From Ga0077555 sp050187415 (GTDB lineage: Bacteria; Pseudomonadota; Alphaproteobacteria; Rhizobiales; Hyphomicrobiaceae): a stretch of DNA of 64,000 nt. Where the stretch lies: NCBI GenBank assembly GCA_050187415.1, contig JBFWXN010000007.1, forward strand, positions 1 to 64,000. Reading direction: 5' to 3'. Under the pieces are notes generated by a model, which ran no database searches, had not been told where the DNA came from, and was given only the letters and a program-made list of their open reading frames with translations. A program made the position numbers and the translations under genes. Of the stretch, positions 52,568 through 59,569 are shown piece after piece (the stretch's first letter is position 1; each line of letters opens with the position of its first letter).

Positions 52568-54019
52568 TCATTTGCCGCCCGTCGGTTCTTCGGATCGCCC
52601 CTCGCGCTCCTTCAAGCGACGCATGACCCAATCGATGCTTTCCACACGGGCGGAGGGGCGCCCGGCGAAATTCCGTTCCACGAGATGCGGGTCGGCCAAG
52701 GCGTCCATGGCGAAGCCCAGCCCGTGACAACTCATGCAGACCGAGCGGAGCATTTTCTCGTTCGGCCTCAGGTTCTGATTCTGGTTGTGGGCAGCGCTGA
52801 CTCGGTCCTCGCCCGTGTCGGGATCCTCGTGCGTCTCGCGCGGCAGATGGCAGGTGGCGCAGGAGACGCCGCTGCCTTTCGGGGCGCCACCGGCCTGCTC
52901 GTTCCGCCACAGCTGCGCATGAGGTGATGCGGCATAAGCCTGCGAGTGCTTGTCCGAATGGCAGCCGAGGCAGGCCTCGACCTCGGCCTTTACGATTGGA
53001 AAGGCATGTGCCGCATGGCACGTCGTGCAAGTCAGCGACCTGCCGTGCGCGGCGCGAGACATCGGAATGCGGGCAAGTTTCGGACGCATTGGGGTTAGGG
53101 GCGTCCTGCGACTCAGTCCAAGAGGGCCGTCGAGCGCGCTGAACAGTCCTGCCGCGAGCCGCATTCCGTGACGACCCGCGGTAAACCCGGCGACCTCGTT
53201 TTTGTGGCATTTTGCGCATACGGTATGGTCAGGCTTTTCAATCCAACCCGACGCATCATCCGAGGTGCCGACAGGGGTGGGCCGCGCCTTCGGCGCGTGG
53301 CAGCCTGAGCAGTTGACACCGCCTTTTGCGTGGGCGCTGGCCAGCCAGTCGCCGTCGATGGTCGTGTGGCCACGCTTGACGGAGGGAGCATCGATCGCCG
53401 ACAGTTCAATAATCGGTTTTGTATTCGTCGACGCTTGGATTGGGGCAGCCTTCAGCTTCACGATGGGGCTGGCGAGCACATCGGGCTCGCTGGCGTGCTT
53501 CTCGAGGAAGTCCTCATAGAGTGCGCGATTGTCATGATAGTTGTGGCAGCCGGCCGAGGTGCATGTCGAGAAGGCCAGTCCCTTGTGCGAAACGCGCTCA
53601 TTGCCGATGCCCTCGTGGCAGAGCGCGCAATAGTCCATCGGCAAGGTGACACCCATGGCGCCGGTGACCGAGGGCCGGTGCTCGGTGTGACACGTGACGC
53701 ACCGGGTCGCCTCGAGCTTCAGGAGGCGGTCGGCGTTGCGGGGGTCGTCGAATTTCTTCGCAGGATGGCTGTCCTTGGCCTGATTGAGATCCTTGCCGTG
53801 GCACCCGACGCATGCCTTCTGAATAGCCTCGGCGCCGGCGAATGGCGAGGTGTGGCAGGCTGTGCAAGCGAGTTCGATCTGGTAATGGCCGTCGGTTGTC
53901 TTGCCAATGACAAGATTGGCGCGGAGTTCACCTCCGTAGATCATCCCGCCCGCGAGTATCACGGCGCCGCCGAGCGTCGCGAGCAGCCAGATGAGCCAAG
54001 TCGTGTGTATGCTGGCCAA
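52568..54019 (-). CDS. Membrane-anchored undecaheme cytochrome c
   Basis: This 483-residue protein has an N-terminal membrane anchor (residues ~8-29, TTWLIWLLATLGGAVILAGG) and a periplasmic part with ten CxxCH motifs and one CX4CH. The CxxCH sites start at residues 52, 70, 107, 131, 237, 268, 331, 350, 387 and 428. The CX4CH is CTSAGCH at 153-159. The layout recalls NapC/NirT plus cytochrome c3-type modules, but eleven sites with this spacing match no family I can name. It lies 9 bp after the fusion reductase gene. I infer that it carries electrons out to a periplasmic acceptor. Confidence 0.9.
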   Translation of the reverse strand: MASIHTTWLIWLLATLGGAVILAGGMIYGGELRANLVIGKTTDGHYQIELACTACHTSPFAGAEAIQKACVGCHGKDLNQAKDSHPAKKFDDPRNADRLLKLEATRCVTCHTEHRPSVTGAMGVTLPMDYCALCHEGIGNERVSHKGLAFSTCTSAGCHNYHDNRALYEDFLEKHASEPDVLASPIVKLKAAPIQASTNTKPIIELSAIDAPSVKRGHTTIDGDWLASAHAKGGVNCSGCHAPKARPTPVGTSDDASGWIEKPDHTVCAKCHKNEVAGFTAGRHGMRLAAGLFSALDGPLGLSRRTPLTPMRPKLARIPMSRAAHGRSLTCTTCHAAHAFPIVKAEVEACLGCHSDKHSQAYAASPHAQLWRNEQAGGAPKGSGVSCATCHLPRETHEDPDTGEDRVSAAHNQNQNLRPNEKMLRSVCMSCHGLGFAMDALADPHLVERNFAGRPSARVESIDWVMRRLKEREGRSEEPTGGK

Positions 54020-54028
54020 GATGCACTC

Positions 54029-56146
54029 TCAGTAAAAGTAAACCCCGAGGATGTGTATTCCCAGTAGGAGCGGCAGTGGCCATAGAGCCAGGATGTGCAG
54101 CCACAGCGCCAATGCCTTGAGTCTGGCGACACGCTCGGGCTCGGCCGCCATGCGATGCTCGAGTGCAGCGAGCAGCCCCATTGCGCCACCGGAGATGCAA
54201 GCTGCCAGGAACGTGCTCAGGAGCCAGAAGTTGAAGTTATGCCCGAGCCGGAAACCTGTGTGGGCGAAGAGCGCGAGGACGCCAGCGGCGCCGATCGCCG
54301 TATGCCAGGCCCGCCATCCTGCGTACTCGCCGAAACGGCGGCTCCACGTTGCCGGCAGCATGCGCTTGCGGACCGAGATCAGCGCTGCTGCGATCGCGAT
54401 CGCGAGCAGGCCGTAACCGCTCGTCTGTTTCCAGATGCCATCGAGCCAGAGCTTGTCGGCGAGACCCCGCTCGAGGATCGAGTGTGCGGTTGGCCATTCA
54501 GGTAGCCAGATGGTTGCGCCAGCTAGAAGCAGACCGAGGACGGAGGCGGCCGCGATCGGCTTCCACCATCCGATCGGGCGCCGCTGGGCGATGCCGCCGA
54601 GGAGCGACGCCAAGTGAACCTGGCAAGTTCCACAGACCGTGGAAGCTCCGGTGTCGCGTTGGATGTCCTCGATGCTGGCGGCGCCGAGTGCAATGGCGTC
54701 GCCGATCTGACCGCGCGTGGCGCCGGTGCAATTGCACACAGTGGCCTGTCTCGGCCAATCGTGCACACGTCTTGCGTGGGTAACCGGCCAAACCTGTCCT
54801 TTGCGATGGAAGCGCAGACGCTGCCAGCTATATAGACGGGCGTTCGTGCGAACTGCCGCTTGCATGCGGGCGGCGTCTGGCCAGTCGCCGACGGCGAACG
54901 CGCCGACGATATGTCCTCTCTTGCGGACGATGGCGCGATAGAGGCCTGCGTCGCGGCGATCAAAGATGACTGTCGATACGTCCAGGCGTTGAGCAAGTTG
55001 CTCGACATCGCCCATGCTGAAGACGTCGACATTCGCAACTTTGAGCTTCGTCGAGGGCACGGCGCCGGAGTAGCGCACTTGTTTTCCGGCGATATCGGAT
55101 GCGGCGACGATGGCCTGTTCGAAACCTGGACCGACAAGACCCGCGATGACGCCCTCATGCTCGGCGCACTCGCCGACGGCGTATATGTCGGGGTCGCTGG
55201 TCAGCATTCGCTCAGAGACGCGGATGCCGCGACCGACCGCAAGCCCGACCTCGCGAGCGAGTTCGATGTTGGCTCGGATCCCGGTGCAAACGATGACGGT
55301 ATCGCAGGCGATCCGCTCGCCGCCGGCAAGCTCGATCGCTTCGACGCGGTCTTCACCTGCGATCCGGGCAACCGTCACGCCGGTTCTGATGACAAGGCCC
55401 GATCGCTCGAGCTCGCGGCGCAGAATCTCGCCCGCCGTCGCGTCGAGCTGTCGGGACATCAGGTACGAATTGTGCTCGAGTATCCAGGTTTCGGCGCCCC
55501 GCCGCTCCATGCCGCGTGCGGCCTCGATGCCGAGCAATCCACCGCCGATGACGATTGTACGTCGCGATCTTATCGATCGCGCGAGGAGTCGCTCGACGTC
55601 GTCGATCAGACGGAAAGTGAAAACGCCCGCCCGATCGCGGCCAGGGATCGGCGGAACATGGGCGCGTGATCCGAGAGCCAGAACCAACTTGCGATAGGCA
55701 AATGTACGACCGCGCGATGTCGTAACCGAGCGGCGTGCGCGATCGATATCGACCACGCTCTGGCCCGTGTAGACCTCGACACGTCCGGGACGAGCGAAGT
55801 CGAGGCGCTGCATGATCTGGCCGAGCTGCGCATCGCCGCTCAGCAGAGGTGTAAGCTTGACGCGATTGTACGGCTGCCATCGCTCGGCATTGATGAGCAC
55901 GGTGTCGAGTCCGAGCCTTGCAAGCTCTTGCGCGGTGCGCACGCCGACGGGGCCCCCGCCGACGATGATGACATGCGCCTCTTCGTCCCGTGCTTTCGTT
56001 GCGTCCGACCCATCGGCGGCGAGACACGCCTGCCCGGTAGGTACACGCCGGGCGCGGATCTGGACGTTCATGCGATCACTCACCGACTGCACCAGCCGGA
56101 CGCACTCCGCCGACGCCACTGGGCGCGTGCCGGGCTGCCGAGCCAT
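54029..56146 (-). CDS. Fusion: NirB-like FAD/NAD(P)H reductase + Bfd-like [2Fe-2S] + diheme-b-type membrane domain
   Basis: This 705-residue protein has three parts. Residues ~57-420 form a pyridine-nucleotide-disulfide-type reductase like the N-terminal half of NirB/NasC: FAD site VIIVGGGPVGVR (59-70) and NAD(P) site IVIGGGLLGIEAARG (198-212). Residues 471-508 are a Bfd-like [2Fe-2S] domain with Cys471, 473, 505 and 508, the spacing of E. coli Bfd. From 527 five hydrophobic helices follow; helix 3 has His615 and His629 and helix 5 has His684 and His698, two H-x13-H pairs typical of two b hemes. No sirohaem domain is present. The ATG at 56071 is an alternative start. First gene of the unit; the 11-heme gene follows after 9 bp. 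Confidence 0.9.
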   Translation of the reverse strand: MARQPGTRPVASAECVRLVQSVSDRMNVQIRARRVPTGQACLAADGSDATKARDEEAHVIIVGGGPVGVRTAQELARLGLDTVLINAERWQPYNRVKLTPLLSGDAQLGQIMQRLDFARPGRVEVYTGQSVVDIDRARRSVTTSRGRTFAYRKLVLALGSRAHVPPIPGRDRAGVFTFRLIDDVERLLARSIRSRRTIVIGGGLLGIEAARGMERRGAETWILEHNSYLMSRQLDATAGEILRRELERSGLVIRTGVTVARIAGEDRVEAIELAGGERIACDTVIVCTGIRANIELAREVGLAVGRGIRVSERMLTSDPDIYAVGECAEHEGVIAGLVGPGFEQAIVAASDIAGKQVRYSGAVPSTKLKVANVDVFSMGDVEQLAQRLDVSTVIFDRRDAGLYRAIVRKRGHIVGAFAVGDWPDAARMQAAVRTNARLYSWQRLRFHRKGQVWPVTHARRVHDWPRQATVCNCTGATRGQIGDAIALGAASIEDIQRDTGASTVCGTCQVHLASLLGGIAQRRPIGWWKPIAAASVLGLLLAGATIWLPEWPTAHSILERGLADKLWLDGIWKQTSGYGLLAIAIAAALISVRKRMLPATWSRRFGEYAGWRAWHTAIGAAGVLALFAHTGFRLGHNFNFWLLSTFLAACISGGAMGLLAALEHRMAAEPERVARLKALALWLHILALWPLPLLLGIHILGVYFY

Positions 56147-56624
56147 CGCATGAAAAGACTATTACGGAGCCCCGGTCGACCATCCCACCACCTCGCGCGA
56201 CACTTCTGCAGCAGGCAAAGCCTCGGGTTGGCCCTGCCTCTCTCGAACGATGTCTGTCCCGGCGCGTAACCAGCCGGCGCTAAAGGCGGCGTTGCCCAGT
56301 CTGACCCGGCGTTGGGTCGGCGTGACCGGTCACGCGCGGTGAGCGCGTAAGCGGGTCCAAATGACGGGTAGCATTTTCCGTGCCATCCGCCGAGCATTCA
56401 GAAATATGATTATTATCATATAGATACCGCAGGCCAGAGAGTTTGAGCGCGTGCTGAGAGCCTGCTTCTCAGGCATCTGCTGCAGGTTTTTCGGTTTGAC
56501 CGCGCTGCAGGTGACTCGCGGCAGCATGCGGTTTCGCGAGCGCCAAACTCCTGCCCGACCGGTGGAACCGTCCGATCACGTTGGGTGTTGATACAGAGGG
56601 GAGCAACGAGCCCGAGGATCTCAC
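56147..56624. other. Regulatory intergenic region between the redox operon and a micro-ORF
   Basis: This 478-bp region carries no recognisable gene besides antisense frames. It holds an AT-rich patch with the dyad ATATGAT-TATT-ATCATAT at 56404-56421. It must contain the promoter of the minus-strand redox operon starting at 56146 and perhaps of the plus-strand 24-residue peptide. Confidence 0.5.
56404..56421. promoter_or_regulatory. Perfect dyad with FNR/FixK-like core (TGAT-N4-ATCA)
   Basis: ATATGAT at 56404-56410 and ATCATAT at 56415-56421 are perfect inverted arms around TATT. The core TGAT-N4-ATCA equals the central part of the FNR/FixK consensus (TTGAT-N4-ATCAA), with outer T/A replaced by A/T. 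A Fur-type site is a weaker alternative. The dyad lies 258 bp upstream of the fusion-reductase ATG. Oxygen- or NO-responsive control of the globin/cytochrome operon would fit. Confidence 0.45.
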
Positions 56625-56699
56625 ATGAACGGAATCATCTATTTGGTTGGTCTTGTCGTCGTCGTTCTGGCCGTCCTCTCATTTTTCGGATTGAGGTAG
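56625..56699 (+). CDS. 24-residue single-helix membrane peptide
   Basis: This tiny ORF (ATG 56625, TAG 56697) is too short for usual gene callers. It starts MNGIIYLVGLVVVVLAVLS and ends FGLR, one transmembrane helix with a basic C-terminal end. CGAGG lies 7 bases upstream of the ATG. I recall near-identical short proteins in other Hyphomicrobiales, which supports it being real; a database check is needed. It sits in a region between two respiratory operons. Function unknown. Confidence 0.6.
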   Translation: MNGIIYLVGLVVVVLAVLSFFGLR

Positions 56700-56863
56700 C
56701 GTCGATGCGCGACCTTCAAAAGGAGTGAGCGGCACGTCGATGTCGAATGGAGCGTGCGGCGATCGTCATAGCGTGTCGGAGCCGGCGCGACTCGTTTGGG
56801 TCGTGCCCACGACTTTGGGGCGCGGCATCGGCCGCCCGACGACGGCGGCTCGCGTCGAAGCGC

Positions 56864-57781
56864 TCAATATCCCGAGAGAAACGGATTGAAGGTTCCGCGC
56901 GCATAGCGACCTCGCACCATCAGCAGATCAAGTGCCAGGCTGGCGACATCGTCGGCGATAGGTTCGATGGCATGATCCTTGGTCTGATACAGGATCTTTA
57001 CGTAGCGACCGCAGGCGTCACACGTTTCCGCCTTGATCGTGCCGGAGCCCGCATCGATTTCCTGATAACCGATGCCGCTTGTCGAACCGCATAGGACGCA
57101 AGCGATGCGCACATAGTGCCAAAGGGTACCGCAGAGCGCACATGAACAGAAGCGAGTGCCATAGGCGCCCGGCCAGCCGACGACCATGGTGCAGGAGGGT
57201 GCGCAGCCGCACGTCGGGCATGCCCCGTTGCCGACCGGGACGAGCGCGCCTGCAGCGAGCCGAGTGGCACAACGCGCGAAGTGAATTTGCGCGACCGATG
57301 CCATGATAATGTGCTCGGCCAGTGTTTCGGGAGGCATGGAGTTCGCTAGCACATGGCGCAGCAAAGTTTCGCGCGTTATCGCGTTGGCGGCTGAAAGGCG
57401 CCTTATGGCGTCTCCTGCGGCCGGGGGGCTTGGCAAGTCAGCGGCAGCGTGCAGAAAGATCGCCAGCGTTTCGTCGAAGGCGGCATCCATTTCGAAGTGA
57501 TTGCGATCGATCGGTGGCATGCGACGGGCTCGCGCGCGGGCGACGGCTTCCGGCCCAGCCATACGAGGTTCGGGCAAGCCCTTCTGGACCCGATATTGCA
57601 ATTCGCTCAAAGCAGCCAAAAATTCCAGATAGGGAGCGAGGGTGCTGTTTTTCGCCAGGAAGCGAAACCTCAATGTCCGGTCGATGAAAAGCTGAGTGGA
57701 GCTGGGCAAGCGAGCGAACGGAGGAGCGGCGACCTCTCCGATGATCGTGGAGCCGCCGGGCATCTCGGCATCTGAGTTCAT
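56864..57781 (-). CDS. fdhE: Formate dehydrogenase accessory protein FdhE
   Basis: FdhE is a rubredoxin-like, iron-binding chaperone required for assembly of the respiratory formate dehydrogenase. The 305-residue protein has the characteristic C-terminal paired cysteines: CPTCGCAPSCTM, FCSCALCGTLW, ACVLCGST and TCDACGRYVK. The N-terminal helical part starts at ~20. It lies 46 bp after the gamma-subunit gene and is the last gene of the operon. Confidence 0.95.
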   Translation of the reverse strand: MNSDAEMPGGSTIIGEVAAPPFARLPSSTQLFIDRTLRFRFLAKNSTLAPYLEFLAALSELQYRVQKGLPEPRMAGPEAVARARARRMPPIDRNHFEMDAAFDETLAIFLHAAADLPSPPAAGDAIRRLSAANAITRETLLRHVLANSMPPETLAEHIIMASVAQIHFARCATRLAAGALVPVGNGACPTCGCAPSCTMVVGWPGAYGTRFCSCALCGTLWHYVRIACVLCGSTSGIGYQEIDAGSGTIKAETCDACGRYVKILYQTKDHAIEPIADDVASLALDLLMVRGRYARGTFNPFLSGY

Positions 57782-57827
57782 GGTAGGATCCGCGAAGTTT
57801 GGCGGCCGTGTGAGTTTGTGGTGCGCA

Positions 57828-58535
57828 TCATCGGGTGGACGATTTGCCTGAGCGCGTTCGTTTGCCGACCAGCTCCCGCAGCCACTTCCGATGGTGGCGC
57901 CACGCCCATCCGCCTGTGACGTGCCCCTTGGTCATGGCATCAAACGTGCCGCGCACCCAAATCGCCGCGTAAACATGGATAATCCAGACGCAGACGATTG
58001 CGACGGCGGTGATCGAGTGGACAAGAATGGCAATGCGCTCCTGGTCGATGGTCGCGAGATCGGAGAAATATTGATCCCAGATCACGACACCGCTCGTGAT
58101 CAGGACGATGATGAGAAGCGACATCGACCAGAAGACGAATTTCTGACCGGCGTTATATTTGCCGAGTTCAGGCAGCCGCTCTTCGTGTCCCGCCAGGACA
58201 TCGCGAATGCGCCGCAGCCAAGTGTTATCTTCACTCTTCCATAAATTGGCTTTCCAGAAGCGGACGAATAGTCCGGCGAACGAAAAAAACAAAATCACGC
58301 CGAGCCACGGATGGATGGCCCGGGTCCATTGACCGCCACCGAACAGCGCTGTGAGAAAGTAGAGGCTGGGATGAAACAGGGAAAGTCCGGACAGGGCGAG
58401 CAGCACCAGGGTTGTCGCGGTGATCCAATGATTGATGCGTGCGGCGAGAGTGTAGCGATCGACCGTTACAGGCTTTCCCGGATGGATGCGGTCGCCGGTC
58501 TCGACATCATATGGTTTGTCGCCGCTGGCGGTCAT
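57828..58535 (-). CDS. fdoI: Respiratory formate dehydrogenase, cytochrome b556 gamma subunit
   Basis: The gamma subunit (235 residues) is a four-helix membrane cytochrome b that passes electrons from the beta subunit to quinone. Conserved histidines are in RINHWITATTLVLLALSG, AIHPWLGVILFF and LVHSITAVAIVCVWIIHVYAA, consistent with bis-His heme ligation. The start (58535) overlaps the stop of the beta-subunit gene by 4 bp (ATGA), so translation is coupled. Confidence 0.95.
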   Translation of the reverse strand: MTASGDKPYDVETGDRIHPGKPVTVDRYTLAARINHWITATTLVLLALSGLSLFHPSLYFLTALFGGGQWTRAIHPWLGVILFFSFAGLFVRFWKANLWKSEDNTWLRRIRDVLAGHEERLPELGKYNAGQKFVFWSMSLLIIVLITSGVVIWDQYFSDLATIDQERIAILVHSITAVAIVCVWIIHVYAAIWVRGTFDAMTKGHVTGGWAWRHHRKWLRELVGKRTRSGKSSTR

Positions 58536-59473
58536 AGCCGTTGCCTCTCGGCTAGTTTTTCCGCGTTGGCCTCGTCTTCGGGCGTAACGCGATTGGCTCC
58601 GGCGATCATATAATGCACAGCACCTGCTACCGCGGCGAATCCCATAACTCCGAGGCCCAGATATTTGGTGACGCCTTTCCAGGCCTCGACGATCGGGCTG
58701 ATACTTGGGTTCTTCGGCAGGCCGGCATAAATTTCAGGTTGATCGGCATGATGCAAAACGTACATCACGTGTGTGCCGCCTACTCCTGGGGGGTCGTAGA
58801 GGCCTGCATTCTGAAACCCGCGTGACTTGAGATCCTTGATCCGGGAATCGGCCCAATCCTTCATCTCGGTCTTAGTGCCGAAGACGATCGCCTGCGTCGG
58901 ACACGCCTTTTGGCATGCCGGACCTTGGCCCACGGCGATACGATCCGAGCAAAGCGTACATTTGTAGGCCTTGTGATCGACTTTGGAGATGCGTGGAATG
59001 TCAAAGGGGCAACCCTTGATGCAATAGCCGCACCCGATGCAGTTCTCGTGCACGAAATCCACGATGCCATTCGAATACTGCACGATAGCACCCGGCGCGG
59101 GACAGGCCTTCAGGCAGCCGGGATCCTCGCAGTGCATGCAGCCATCCTTGCGGATCAGCCACTCGAGTTGATTTGTTTTTGGATTATCCCACTCCGTGAA
59201 GCGCATCAATGTGAACATATCCGGCGTCAGATCGCTGGGGTTCTCGTAGACGCCGACGTTATCCTCGATGGCTTGGTTAGTGTCGTTCCATTCGACGCAC
59301 GCGGCCTGGCAGGCTTTGCAACCGATGCATTTCGAGACATCGATCAACTTGGCGACTTCGGTCTGGCGCTTGGCCGGAGGCGTCACGCGCGAGGCCGAGC
59401 GCCGGATCAAGTCCCTCTCGTCGAACTTCGGCGCCGAGGGCGCGACCGGCGGGTTCGGAATTGGAGGAAACAT
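58532..59473 (-). CDS. fdoH: Respiratory formate dehydrogenase, iron-sulfur beta subunit
   Basis: This 313-residue beta subunit carries four ferredoxin-type [4Fe-4S] cysteine sets: CIGCKACQAACVEW, CMHCEDPGCLKACP, CIGCGYCIKGCP and CTLCSDR with QGPACQKACP. A single C-terminal transmembrane helix (YLGLGVMGFAAVAGAVHYM) anchors it. It relays electrons from the alpha to the gamma subunit. The start at 59473 (MFPPIPNPP) has AAGGAG 9 bases upstream; the frame to 59563 adds an unconserved basic leader. Confidence 0.95.
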   Translation of the reverse strand: MFPPIPNPPVAPSAPKFDERDLIRRSASRVTPPAKRQTEVAKLIDVSKCIGCKACQAACVEWNDTNQAIEDNVGVYENPSDLTPDMFTLMRFTEWDNPKTNQLEWLIRKDGCMHCEDPGCLKACPAPGAIVQYSNGIVDFVHENCIGCGYCIKGCPFDIPRISKVDHKAYKCTLCSDRIAVGQGPACQKACPTQAIVFGTKTEMKDWADSRIKDLKSRGFQNAGLYDPPGVGGTHVMYVLHHADQPEIYAGLPKNPSISPIVEAWKGVTKYLGLGVMGFAAVAGAVHYMIAGANRVTPEDEANAEKLAERQRL

Positions 59474-59569
59474 GGTCTTGCGTCTCCTTGCTCCGCCTCT
59501 GCTCCAAGCCGTCCCTTCGGTCGTCCGATTGACGGCGAACTTCGGATCGCGCGGCCGAGCCACCCTTTG

